Positions 23,300 to 36,240 of a stretch of DNA of 64,000 bases are shown piece after piece. Source of the stretch: Viscum album (Eukaryota > Streptophyta > Magnoliopsida > Santalales > Viscaceae); the NCBI GenBank assembly GCA_963277665.1, contig OY728136.1:1974076576-1974140575 (forward strand), written 5' to 3'. The notes below the pieces were generated by a model. It was not told the DNA's origin. It saw nothing but the letters and a program-made list of their open reading frames with translations, and did not search any database. Within the stretch, counting starts at the first letter, position 1, and the number at the start of each line of letters is the position of its first letter. The position numbers and the translations under genes were made by a program.

Positions 23300-24900
23300 T
23301 ATTCTCCCAAAATAATATGTACCAAATGAGATGAAACCATGAGAAAATCCAAATCACCAACAAAAACCTCTAATGGGACGTGATTACTATTCATATAGTA
23401 TTTTTTGTAACTTTAAGTAGAATCTAACCTCTTTTGGATCAATTGTACCTTATCTATCATCTCGTGGAAAAGACCCACTCTAACCAAGGACCATTCTCAC
23501 AATTTTCCTAACAAAATTGAGATTTACATGGTCATCTATTCAATTCATAAAATGGATCCATTTCAATTGATGCCAAATAACTATTTTTATAGGTAAACAT
23601 AACCAAAAGAAGATTCCTTTCCCATTAACAACCAGAGTCATGAACATAAACTTGAAGAATATACTCATGGGTCTGAATGGATTGTTTACTCTATCTATCT
23701 ATCTGAGGGTTATATGTATTTATTAATATGCCATTATTAATTTAAATTGGGGACCATTTACATCTAATAAACCCACCCAAATCATGGAATTAAACCACAT
23801 ATACTTGTTATAAACAACTACATAAGGCACTCTATAGAGATTCATGATCTCTTTGACATACAAGTTCCCAAGATCTTATACCTTCATCATCTCCTTTATT
23901 GGAATAAAATAGAATGTTTTCAAATTAAATCAATGATCAACCATATCACATCTTTCCCACTGTGATTATTTGGTAAAACAACAAGGAATTTCCTAGATAT
24001 CTAATCCCACTTCCACACCAAAATGGATAAATGCTAAAACAAACCATCTGGTCTGTCATGCTCTTCCTTAATTTTCCATCACATAAGTAATCATGGAATG
24101 TTTCTATAATCAAATGTCACGTTATATCAACCATTATAGGATTATCAAATCATTACACATCTTGATACTCCTAGGGTTCATGGAAAAACTAAACTAATGT
24201 CCACTTTCCATTAACTCCTACCTTAGAGATATCAAAAAGACCAATCTTACTTAGAAACCCATGTCACCATTATGATACTAAGACCTATCACCCGAGGCCT
24301 CCACAAAATATATGATTTTCATATAATGATGAAAATTTATTTCTATGGCTTACCCAGTTAGAATATAATCATAAAATTATGAATTTTATTTCACAATAAC
24401 TATTAACTCTTACCCACAAACCACTTCCACATCCATTCTTATCATGTTATAAAAACTCATCAATGACTATTAATATAATGATTCCTTTAAAAATTTAATT
24501 GATAACATAATTCACAATTCATCGGAATGAACATTCCTTTTCCTGGTGTATATGAAATATCAAAATAAAATGTCTCAAGGTACTCAACCAATCATATCTA
24601 TATCAATTTCAGTTATCTCTGGGTAAAAATATACATTAGGTTCTTATAATGTGAATATATAGTAAACTAATCACCGAATATATAGTATCACAAATTCTTG
24701 AGAGAATTAATTACTAAATTTAGTTCAAGATCATTGTTAGGGTAATTTTTCTCATAAGTACATTATTAGAAATAACCATATACCAAAACCTTATTTTCAT
24801 GCTTCAGAAAGCATCCAAATCCCATACTTGAGGTGTCATATAAAAAATCAAATCCCAAACCTAGTTTTAGGAGAATAGGAATTGGATTATAAGCCAGTAT
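23300..24900 (-). pseudogene. Element C integrase/RNase H region (pol)
   Basis: Broken gypsy pol. Near 23860-23960 remnants of the integrase core block that normally reads VIVDRLTKSAHF are recognisable but scattered over frames. Downstream parts continue toward the PPT. RNase H should lie at about 24300-24900, but only weak matches are seen. No continuous frame remains. Confidence 0.5.
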
Positions 24901-25800
24901 CACCTTAATTTCCTCAAATTATCTTGGTAACTCTACATTACATTCAAATTTAAAACCCTTATTTATTAATTTGGTCATCGGAGAAGTAGTCTTGGAGAAA
25001 TTATAATAAAAATCTCTATAATAACTAGATAAACCCAATAATCTCTAAATATTAAACAAATTTCTATTTTATTCCTAATAAATCACGATGTCAACCTTTT
25101 TAGGATTCACTAATATGCCTCTATAATATATGACATGGCCCAAAATTTTCAATTCTTTGATCTGAAACTCACATTTAGAAAGATTCCCATATAGATGATG
25201 TTCCTTCTAATTTATGAAAACTATATGGAAATGATCCTAGTGTTATTCCATTGAATTATAATATAAAAAAAATTCATCCAAAACAAAAAGAAAAAATCCA
25301 ATAAATGATGAATGATACGATTCATCACTACTATAAACACCATAGGTGTATTAGCATGGCCAAATATTATAACTAAATAGTCATAATTTCAATACTTCCT
25401 CCAGAAAAATATTTTATCAATATCATCCTATTTGATTACTAAATGGTGGTATCTCCATCAGTGATCAAAATTTTAAATCCATTGGGCTCTCTTAAGATGT
25501 TTGAATATGTCATCAACCCTAGGTACATGTTCTTAACAATAACCTGATTAAGTGTTCAATAATCAGCATAAAGATAAAGGATCTATTAACCTTATTTACA
25601 AAGACAACCAACAAATCCCAACATGACATACTTAGATAAATAAATCCTTTATACTCAAGATCATTGATATGATAATTAAACTCCTTTAACTCAATAGGTT
25701 CCATACAATAAAATGGTAAGGAGTTAGGACTCATCATTTAGAGTATCTCAATGGAAAAATTAACCTCTCTCGATGTTGGTAACCAATAAAGATAGTTTGG
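24900..25800 (-). pseudogene. Element C reverse transcriptase (pol)
   Basis: Gypsy RT remnants. The open piece 25519-25737 contains MEPIELKEFNYHINDLEYKG, equivalent to the N-terminal RT block (PxELKELKxQLxDLLDKGFI), followed by a degraded SxSPWGAPVLFVKKKDGS block. Further along, 24945-25100 matches the thumb/connection block (GLSSYYRDFYYNFSK, then SPMTKLINKGFKFE). The catalytic FIDD region between them could not be read. Dead. Confidence 0.75.
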
Positions 25801-26445
25801 GGTAACCTCAAAGTACTCACCAACCATGGAAGAAGGTGGAACTCATAAATGATGGTTGAGAGTGTCAAATAAATATCTAACAATTGGTATGATATCATTC
25901 CAAACATTGAAAAAAAAATACCTTGTCTCCTAAATCAAGGATACCTATCACCCAGGAAGATGTGACAATCCCCATTGAAAGATAGAAACTAAACATGATG
26001 ATAAAAAATAGATTTGGTATTTAAAGCTAACCATAAAATTTTTGATAATAATGAGTTTGATGATGGTAAGGTCAAGAAACATAAAATTCCATAGGACCAC
26101 ATGGTAAAAAATAATAATTTGGTACTCAGAGCATTTAAAACACTACTTCGTCCTCCTTCACAAGGGAGTGGAATGATTCATCATGAATAGAGTAATCTCT
26201 AATCATAATACCAATGCATCAATAAACATATAAGAAATAAAAATAAATAAATTCACCATTAACAAACAAATCCAATGCTATAGAGGTTGAAATAGACACC
26301 ATACAAATCATTATAGTTGTAATTACATTAGATATATCCTGTGTTTACTCTATTGAATTAGGAAATCAGGAATCATCTCCACTCTAATATATATTCACTG
26401 CCTAAGTATCCCCCTTTGTATGAAAATAAGATCCACCACCCTTTA

Positions 26446-26679
26446 CTATGTCACTCTAAATGTGAGAGCCTTCGGTAGTAGTGGATTCATCTCTACTACC
26501 TTGGGACATTCCCCCACAAAACACTTCTGATGAATAGATTGTACACAATGATAGAGTTTTCTAGTTGTTACCATATAATCAATCTTAGTGTGGTTACGTC
26601 TCCCACACTGATAGAAAATAACTATGTTTTGACCTAAGGAATCCCCTTTAAATTCTACAAACATAAATTGAGAACCCAT
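26446..26679 (-). pseudogene. Element C gag zinc knuckle / protease junction
   Basis: 77-residue open piece with FYQCGRRNHTKIDY, a damaged CCHC knuckle in which the first and last Cys are lost. It sits upstream of RT, as expected for the end of gypsy gag. The gag body to about 27700 is broken. Confidence 0.65.
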
Positions 26680-27830
26680 ATTGTGTTTTCTTTTTAGGTT
26701 AGATGATACACACTAGATACCCCCAAATGAAACTGAAGCTCCACCAAAATACATCTTATTTAGAAATTCTAACTCATCCATAGTTTCCTTTTAACCACCT
26801 CATCAATGGTTGGAAGGAACAAGAACATCTACATCAACTAAATATTTTCCTTTAAACTCTTCTCAAACCCTTGAACATTAAGTTTGTAATTGTAAAAACG
26901 TATTGGTGATTGGTTAACTAACTCATACAAATAAGTATCATACTCGATAGCTAAAAATTATCCTTACTGAAAGGTCACAAATCCAAAAGTCTTCACCAAA
27001 CACAAAATTTTAGAATAAAACTTTTGATTGAATACCTTCTTGAAAGTTGTTTAGGTATGTTCATCATCCAATATTCCTTGTATAGGGGATTGAAAAAAGT
27101 TCCACCTTCAACCTTAAAACATATACATGGTTAAACCCATCTTTGATTCCTCTTGAATATTTAATAAGTAGAAAATATTCTCAATATGTTCAATCAATTC
27201 ACTGGGTTTCTAGGGTCCCCTATCACTATAAAATATTGGTTCATTATACTTGGTAAATTATAAATCATATTACACCATCTATTCCTAGTTCCAAACCCCA
27301 GACTTACCCAGAGTTTGGATTTTTCATATTACTTCTTCCATAAATTAATGGTTTACTAAAGGATTTTCATGTGGATTTTGTAAATTTCTTCCACTCCAAG
27401 ATTTTAAGAGATGTTATATGAGCTATAAACTGATAATAACATGATATGAAACTCTATTATCATAATAATAATTATATAAATAAGAATAAAATTTCCAGAA
27501 TCCCCATTAATTCCCTTAAATAATAAAAATTTAAGGCAATAACAAATTAAATGAGAGAAAGATGAAAACATCGAAAACCAAGAAGTACATGGTAATGTTC
27601 ATCTAAATAAACTATAAATTAATTTTAGTTAGAAAAAATAAAAAACAATCTTAAATAATGATGAAAAATACCTTACCATCCATGGTAACATAGAATTAGA
27701 TAAAAAATTGAGTTGGCTTGAAACCCTTCCACACTTACCACCAATGATATGATAATCCTAACTACTATCTTCCATAAAACATAAATAAAAACCATGAAGT
27801 GTCATCAAACTTCTATAATAATATTTTATT

Positions 27831-27838
27831 TGATATAA
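27831..27838 (-). other. Element C primer binding site (decayed)
   Basis: Minus strand TTATATCA at the position of TGGTATCA. The context GTTACAAAATTATATCAAAT lines up with the element D boundary GTTAAAAATTGGTATCAAAG. Confidence 0.5.
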
Positions 27839-27841
27839 TTT

Positions 27842-29845
27842 TGTAACAAACCAACCTAAGTCTAAATGACACAACACCCAAGATGGATCTCCACAAGTTA
27901 GAGATTAATAAATAAACCAAAGCATGTCTCATGTATATTAGAAAGGAGATAAAGATAAGAGTACATCATTGATGAAATGATACAAAACTAGGAGACATAA
28001 AAATAGTTTCAATAGGATAATCTTAAAATGAAAACAAAACAAGACCAAATACATGTATTCCTGTGACCATCCTTCACCTCTAATCCAATGAACTATGAAA
28101 GCAACATCAATCATGAGAATCAAAAAAATTACATAAAGCCCTTTAATTTACTAATGTACTACAAAATACAATCAATATACCCCCAAAGGCATATGTAGGG
28201 TGTTAGAAAAATACCGAATATCATACCAACATGAATCTAAAAAATATATTTCACCATGAAACCATTAGTTTTATATTAAAAATCAAAAAAAAGTTCTGTA
28301 ATGTTGGTTTACATGAAAACATTTTACATAAATTATCCTTCAGTTTTCCATTTAAATCATATAATATTACAATACAACATATTATGAATATAAAATTAAA
28401 ATAATATATAGAAAATAATGATCAAAACCAACCATGGTAAGACCATAACATAATTATATAAGCAATAAAACATGAAATAGTACTATTAGGTATAAAACCA
28501 AGAACAAGTTAGGCTATAGCCTATGGGAATACATACTAGAAATAAAAAGGAACACTAATACATCGTAACATGATTCATATGAATTGTGATACCTACCATA
28601 ATTTTTCAGTATCAATCCTATCTAAAGAATGACACAACCTAATGTAAACTGAACCCATAGCAGTTCCAAACACACTAAGGATTATATATGTCCATAACAT
28701 GATTAACCTAAGGCACCCAATTTTTCATGTTTTCCCAAAAAATCCAAGTAATTCATGATCATAAATTTTTAAAAACAATTTTAAAACCGATGAATCGCTA
28801 ATCCCATGCTTGAAAATACGTTTTTTTCTCAAACCAACCTTTGAGATACTTTATCAAACACATGAATTTCATAAAACTATTTCTAAGAAAAAAAACCCCA
28901 TTTAAAACACTTTATCATGCCACATAAGATTAATTTTCAATAAAAACCCTATTTTATATCAATTAAATAAATTTAATAATCCAAAACAAATGAATTTAAA
29001 ATAACATATAGTAATTAATTAAATAGACCAATTATATAGAGAAAACTTCCTATAAAATAGAGGAAACTAGTCTCCTTGAAAAAAAAGTTATAGAAATCAA
29101 ATAAATATGGTCCTCATAAGCCTAGATACAAATATATTTCTTTAATTACCTATAAAACATTATCAAGAAATAATATCCCAATAGGGTTCCAAAAAAATAA
29201 TGGGAAATATTATCAAGGATATATCTATAAGGAAGAGAAGATATTAGATGGGAATTTAAATATACCTCAAATAGATCCACTAATAATGGAGGATAATCAA
29301 TGAGGAAACACGGGTATAACCCTATAAATGTATCAATAAGAGGTTGAGTTGAAATAATAATGTATTAGGTGGATATTAGAGTTAAAAACCCATGGGTATT
29401 AGGGTAATTTTCTATTTTTTATAAGGTTATAGGGGGAATGCGATTAGGTTGCATGGTTCAAAAAACTATTTTCTAACCACACGACGGACACTTTCCCTAG
29501 AAAAATGAAGTGCATGGTTACCTATAAATACCTGAAATATTATAAAATCCATGTGAATGAATATTTATAGCCTCTTGACTGAAACCTAAACATATAGATG
29601 GTTTTCCTAGAGATTTAAATGGTTATAAAAACTAGGCTCAAACCATATAAATCAATACTAGAAGCAGCCAATCCAAATTTCATAGTTACTGGATGGTTAC
29701 TATTAACTATACATACATTGGGAACCTAGATTGTTTCCCCCAATACTCTAAATTCTTAACCCTTAACTCTCATAATCCTTTAGGACCTAAAAATTTAAAA
29801 ACTACACCAAATATTAGTACATACCTGTAACTTAGATGGCATAAC
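27842..29845 (-). repeat. Element C 5' LTR
   Basis: About 2.0 kb, partner of 21181-23180. By eye it is strongly diverged from it, which points to an old insertion. Confidence 0.75.
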
Positions 29846-29850
29846 TATTA

Positions 29851-29988
29851 TGGGTCATTATAGTTGATATAATATAATAAGTTTAGATACTTTTAGTGGT
29901 TAGGATAATTTTAAAAAAAATTGAAAGTGTATTTAATTTATTTTTATATTATCATTATATTGATTTTTGAGATTCTCATATTGCAAAA

Positions 29989-30025
<37 letters not shown>
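29851..30025 (+). repeat. Element A 5' LTR, piece 4 (right edge approximate)
   Basis: TGGGTCATTATAG matches 37876 onward of the 3' LTR, and GAGATTCTCATATTGCAAAA matches near 38010. It ends in or just after a (TA)n run (29991-30024). The PBS is not clearly readable. Confidence 0.5.
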
Positions 30026-30028
<3 letters not shown>

Positions 30029-30049
30029 AATGGTTTCCTATAGTGAAAA

Positions 30050-31700
30050 CATGGTAGATGAGGTATAAAGACATTAAGAGGATAATAAACTTATAAATCA
30101 GAATATAATAATAATTGGAATAGATCATTTTGTTGAAGTATTGAATCAGTTGATGTAGTATATTAGTAGTGGAACCCATGAAATAGAGTGACAAAGTTTT
30201 TCACTATGAAACATGTCTATAGGGTATAATTTCATGAAACATCACCTTCAGAAAATAAGTGGATATTAAACATGGTGAAATCTAAATGATAGATAAATTC
30301 TCTTGATATGATATTTTTACTTTTGGGATGTATAGAAAATAAAAAGTTTATTTTTTTATTAATATTCTTGAAGGTGAAGTCAATCGATGGTTGTCTCTAA
30401 TTAACAATACTAAAAAAACATGGTATTGATTTGAAGGATTGGATGGTCTTTAAATATCATATTCTTTAGATTTATTTTATAATTTTTCTTCATAAAAGAA
30501 TATAAATATAATTTCATTACTTCAATAAAAATGAATAAAACTCAGTTTTAGTTTATGAGGAAAATTTAACCTAGTAGGCCATGATGTAGTGATTTTTTTT
30601 GTGGACCGTGATAATGAAATTGATAGATTTTACATGTGTCAGAAATCATGTTTACAAAGAGTATTAGAATATCATGAATTTCAATGTTTTGTGTAATTTT
30701 TTCATTTTCTTGAGAAATTTGAGATATAGTTATGAAGAAATTATGTACATCCTTGCAACATTAATTATAAATCATTCAAGGTGGAAGGAAATAAATAAGC
30801 AATCAACCGAGTAAACTAAAGGTCACCTGCCCAATCTTCCAAATTTGGTAAAAGAAATGTTAATAAATGTTTAATAGTATCATGAATGTTTTAATGATGC
30901 ATTATTATTAGTAATTTGGTTCATGAAATTAAGTAAAAGTGTTCTATTCTAAATAGTAATGGGAATATTGATAGTCAAACAGTAACGAGATGTTTTAGTT
31001 TCAATGAGTTGGTCTATTACACTAATGCATGTTTGAAGATAGTTAATGTGGTAATCATAAAGAAAAAATGTATAAAGGTGTAGTAAATTATTTTTCAAAT
31101 ACTATAGATTATTCTAGACCATTAAATTAAGTGGTGTTAGGTATATTACTTGTTTATTCAGATGATACCAAAGTCTTATTTGATTTTTTATTCACACATT
31201 ATTTTATCTAAGAGATATTTGAAAGTAAAATGTAAATTCCATATTAATAATTAAGGTCATAAATTTTGGTAAAAACTATTAATGAGTATTAATAAGTCAA
31301 TATTAATTTATAAGATCCTACCTATTATTCTTTATGTAATGGTTTTTCCTAAATACCTTGAAATTTTTTCCATTAGATGGCATGATATTATTTTGGGTAT
31401 GTATTGTATCTTATTTTATCAAGATATGATATATTGTAAAGATAAAGACGGAATATTTAATTTTTATTATGTCTTTCAATTATTATATAATAATGATTTC
31501 ATTCCTTTGATAATATATGAAGAATATTAAAAATTAATTAATGATGGTTGTGAATGTTATCCTTATCATATTATTTAAAATAATGAAATAATTCAAATTA
31601 TTATTGTACCAATAATGAATGAATATGTGGAAATGTTTCATGATGATTTTCATATTGTTAGTCTTGATCGAGATGATGAGTTTACTATTGACTTAGTTCT
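30050..31700 (+). pseudogene. Element A gag and protease remnants
   Basis: Plus-strand gypsy gag/protease, very degraded. Near 31135-31210 a protease-like VLFDFLFTHYFI is readable where the family has VLFDSGATHSFI: the Asp is kept but the Ser-Gly is lost. The ORF 31282-31530 (82 aa) contains WHDIILGMYCILFYQDMIYC, the damaged downstream protease block (DVILGMDWLxxYxAxIDC). No gag zinc knuckle was found. Confidence 0.6.
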
Positions 31701-31779
31701 TGATTCTAGTCCAATTTAAATATCTTATTATTTAATGGATTCAATTGAGCTGTTATAATTGAAAATGAAGTTTAAAAAA

Positions 31780-32950
31780 AGTTTCTTCATAAGTGTTCCA
31801 CACACTCTAGAACTTGTCCTTGGGGTCCACCTGTTTTATTTGTTAAAAATAAGGATGGTTTCATAAGATATTTAAATGATTATAGAACACTTAATAACAT
31901 CACTATTAAAAATAAGTATCCATTTCCTCATATTGATGAATTTTTTTTATATTCTCTATAGAGGTAAATATTTTTTTGAAGTTTTTTATTAGGTCTAATT
32001 ATCATCAAATTATGGTGAAGTAGGAAGACATTCTAAAGATATAATTTATTATTAGGAATATCTATTAAATGTTTTTAGTTATTTACTCAGGTTTAGAAAT
32101 ACACCCATTATATTTATAGATCTTATAAATTTAGTTTTTCAATAGTTTTGGATAAATTTGTGGTGGGTTTCATTAATGAAAATATGGATTATTCTAAATC
32201 TTATGAGGCACATTAGAAATACCAATGTGTTGTTTAAATTGTATTAAATGAAAATAAATTTTAAGTAAAATGAAATAAATGTGTATTTTGGAAGATACCG
32301 ATTTATTTTCTTGGGGATATTTTTTCCAAATATGGAATAATTATTAATCCTACAAAACTATAGTAGTTAAAGAATGGGAAATTGAAAAAAAAAATAACTA
32401 TGATTAAAATTTCTCTCTGATTAAAGGGTTACTATATACAATTTATTAGGGAAATTTCTCATCTATCATTCCCAATAACTAAGAAAACTTGAAAAGGATT
32501 TAAATTCATCTTAATAAAGGTATGTGATGAATTATTTTTTGGAATTGAAAAGAATATTTTTTAATGATCAATTGATAGAATTTCTAAGAATAAATCATGA
32601 TTTTTTATTTAAAATGATGCTTTATTGAAAGTACTCGGTTGTTACTTAATTAAAGATGATTGTGTAATCATATATTCTTCAATTAAATTAGAAATATATT
32701 AGAAGAATTACCCAATAAATGATTTTTTTCTTAAAGTGGTGGGTTTTCTAAAAAAAATAGGAATATTTTATATGGGGTAAATTTTAAAATATATACTAAC
32801 CATAAAAGTTTAAAATAAATATTCACTCAGAAATATTTATACATGCGGAAAAGAATATTGTTAGAACTCAAAAAGTATATTTATTACATGATTTTCTATC
32901 ATTTAATAAAAGAAAACAAGGTATTCTATGCCTTGAGTAAAAACCATAAC
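31780..32950 (+). pseudogene. Element A reverse transcriptase and RNase H (pol)
   Basis: Gypsy [22 protein letters not shown] and then [18 protein letters not shown] are readable from about 31818. The active-site block is at about 32160-32205, reading FINENMDYSKSYEAH where FIDDILVYSKSYEEH is usual, so both catalytic Asp are lost. RNase H remnants follow at about 32620-32900. Stops occur throughout. Confidence 0.75.
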
Positions 32951-34548
32951 ATATCATTATACATTATATCTTTGGAAGATGATCTTCTGGTAATTTAATA
33001 AATAAATACTAGTCTAGAAATTATGAATTAAAAAATATTCTGTTTTTTATTGGGAATCAGTGTTATAGTCTTTATCATAAATATTTAAAGAGGATCAAAA
33101 GAAATATCTTGGATTAAAATAGAGTGTTGAAACAGTCAATAAGGGAGTGTTTCCAGAGTTTAATATAGATAAATAAGGGGTTATCATATTTGTAAAGAGG
33201 TTAAATTTTCCAAATGATTCCAAGTTAAAGAAGTAATTGTTATGTAAATCACACAATTCTTTATTTTTTATTATTAGTATTACTATGATGTATAAAGACC
33301 TTCAGGAAAATTATTTTTGGGAGGCTATTAAGAAAGCTATTTTTGATTTTACCCTGAAGTGAATTACTTGTAAATAGGATAAACTAGATAAACACTACTA
33401 AAGGAAATAATTTATCTTTTTCTTACTTCTAAATGGATATGGGAGAATATATATATATATATATATATATATAGATCTCATGGTTTGATTAAAAAATAAA
33501 TCTTGAGGTAATAATGAAATTTGGGTTATTGTTTCTCATTTAAATAAATCAATAAATTTTCTTCAAATTTGAGATATTATGTCATTGGATAAACTTACTA
33601 GGATTTATCTTAAATATGTGTCCAGATTACATGAGTTCCCACACTTTATTATATCTATTTATGATCCCATATTTACCTAATTTTTTTTAAAGGAAGTCAA
33701 TATCCATTTATTAGTGAATTAAATTTTAGTACAATATTTCATCCTCTATGAGATGTACATTAAAAATGAAAAATTTTACTTCAAAATATCTACATCAAGA
33801 TTTTTCATTTAATTATAAGGGAATTTGGGATCAACAAGATTTATTGGTGGATTTTTTCTATAATAATTGTTTCCATTCTGGTATAAAATTGGAACATTTT
33901 GTGTTATTATATGGGAATCACTGTCAAGCTCCATCATGTTGGGATGAAGTCGATGAAAGTAAGTATATAGGACTATAATTTGTAAATGAGATAGCTAATA
34001 AGTTAAATGTGATTTATCACCATATTATGGAAATAAAAATATTATAAAAATTGTATACATAATATAGGGTCAATATCCTTTAAATTAATGTAGGCGGTCA
34101 TTATTTTACTTAATATATCACTATGAAAATTTGTTATGAGTTTTGGAAGAAAGGAAAAGTAAATTTTTCGTTACACTAGACCCTATAAAATTCTGAAACA
34201 AAATGGGATCATTTTTTACCAATTACCCTTATTAATGAGTTTATCTCAACTATATGATATTTTTCATGGTTTATTAATAAGGAAATATGTACTTTATGTA
34301 TATAATGTGTTGAGACTTGATAAGGAATAGTTAAATGATAGTATCTATTTTGAAGAAAAGAAAATTTATATTTTGGATCACAGAGAGCCGGTACTATAAA
34401 ATAATAAGATTCATCAGGTTAATAAATTAAAGAACAATCACATAATTGAGGATGCGACATGAGAATCAAAAATTTATAAGGGAAAAATACCCTCACTTGT
34501 TTATGTGATGAAAAAAATTTGATGCCACAATTTCATAAAGAGAAAGAA
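32950..34548 (+). pseudogene. Element A integrase and C-terminal region (pol)
   Basis: The integrase core is best seen in the ORF 33748-33978: DFFYNNCFHSGIKLEHFVLL, then LYGNHCQAPSCWDEV, equal to the gypsy block EFAYNNSYHSSIGMAPFEALYGRxCRSPICW. A (TA)n microsatellite at 33446-33472 interrupts the upstream part. A chromodomain-like tail near 34440-34520 keeps only an EDAT-stop-ES remnant of the (E)ATWE block. Dead. Confidence 0.7.
33446..33472. repeat. (TA)n microsatellite
   Basis: Uninterrupted TA run inside the decayed integrase of A. Confidence 0.9.
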
Positions 34549-35419
34549 TTTAAAAACCCAATAAATTATTGAAATAAATCAATATTATGATTTATAATTA
34601 ATCATTTTATAGTTTCTTAATAATCATATATTTATAAAAAAATTACAAAAGTGTTCTGCCAAAAATAGTATAGTTTTATTTAACTAATCAATTTTTCCAT
34701 GAGCTACATGGTTTTATTTAAAATATAAATTTATAAATATTAGAAAATGAATAAAATTAGATTTATTTTTTAAATAAACATTAAAATTATATTACTGTTA
34801 TTTTTTGGGATTTTTATGGAAAGATTAATTTTTGAATGAATAAAAAATGCATATTTTCCACAAATTGTATTTTTCTCTTTAAATCATGAAATTTAATAAT
34901 CTCATTGTATTTTTGATATGGTTTTAAAGAATTATAAGATATATTTTATTAGATATAATCTATATAATTCCATAAGAATCAACATTTTATTTGATTTTAA
35001 TATAATTTAATTTTTATGATTAAACACATAATTTTCTATAAATTATTTTTAATTGTGTTTTTCAAAAAAATTATTAAAATAATTTCGGAAACTTTTATAA
35101 ATTACATATATGAAAATTTATTAAATATTTTGAATCATTGGATAAAATTTATTAATTAATTAAATTTCATTTTAATTCATTATGAATAGTAACCATAATA
35201 AGAATGAGTTACCACGGTAAAGGGTAAATCTGTTTAATTAAGTTAAAAATTAATTGATAAGGCCAAAAAAATATTATCTTAAATATTATCGGATAATGGT
35301 GTTTTTATCTTTATCACCATATTCTCTATTTATAGTTTTTTTTGTTCCACTTGACTCTGAGAGAGACTTTACATTATTTTAAATCTTTGAATAATTACAA
35401 GTGTGACACTCCACTCACT

Positions 35420-35426
35420 TATAAAA
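35420..35426 (+). promoter_or_regulatory. Element A LTR TATA box (3' copy)
   Basis: TATAAAA followed by GGGAAC, with the same upstream block (TTACAAGTGTGACAC) as at 7777. Confidence 0.6.
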
Positions 35427-35749
35427 GGGAACATCCTCTCCTCTATTCCTAAAACCTTTAAAGCACTCTAGTTTAGACAATATATACCCACATATCATCT
35501 CAAATACCCTACCCACATCCATGAGAACATTTTCTATTCAAAATAGTAAACCTATAAGGATTAAGGTATTGTGCGTATGAATTTTTCCAAAGAATATGTA
35601 TAACTCTTAAACAAGTGTTTTTCTACTTATTTATCTATATACCTACTTCAAATTTTAATTAAAAATTCTAAAATTATAAAATAAATATTTTAAATATACT
35701 GAAATTTTTTTATGTCTATGTTATAACCCTTTTTTATCTCATTTATATC

Positions 35750-36240
35750 CCATTGGAAATTAAAACATCCCATGTGCATATGTGTGTACTATCATCTCTG
35801 TGAAGTGATGTGTTAGTTTTAAATCACTGGATTTTATGGATGGTTATAATTATGGGATAAATTAATATATATATATATATATATGATATATATTCTATAA
35901 TTATGATTCTATAAAGATAATATATTACTTACCTTATTACCCAACCATTGTTTTAAAATTTATAACATCACTCGTGCGTATGTCTACACTACTACCACCA
36001 TAAAGTGATCTAATTCGTTTTTTATATCCACCTTATAAGGATGGATATAAGGATATAACTAATTAATAACTATAAAATTTATAAAATATATATTTTTCTA
36101 TAAATTTATAATATTATAAACATTATATCTTTTCCATTGGATAGAAAAATGAAAACATTGTTCTGGTATATGTATGGACTACTATCTCCATAAAATGATG
36201 TTTCTCATATTTCATGACCTGTGAACATCACTGTTTTTAA
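35750..36240. repeat. Three ~200-bp tandem units inside the A 3' LTR
   Basis: Each unit has a CCATTGG-like start, then a GTGCGTATGT-like block, then TACTATCATCTCCATAAAGTGATGT-like sequence (cores near 35795, 35995 and 36180). The same three units are in the 5' LTR. Confidence 0.7.

Larger units (their letters stand above)
21181..29845 (-). mobile_element. Element C: complete but decayed Ty3/gypsy retrotransposon
   Basis: About 8.7 kb, minus strand. LTRs at 27842-29845 (5') and 21181-23180 (3') begin alike on plus (TGTAACAAACCAAyCTA). A PPT (GGTGGGTAGAAT) adjoins the 3' LTR, and a decayed PBS adjoins the 5' LTR (27831-27838). The interior shows a gag zinc-knuckle remnant, RT and integrase in gypsy order. 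Target duplication TGTTA (21176-21180) / TATTA (29846-29850). The uninterrupted paralogous site TATATTATGGGTC is in the A 3' LTR near 37871. Heavily mutated throughout. Confidence 0.8.
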
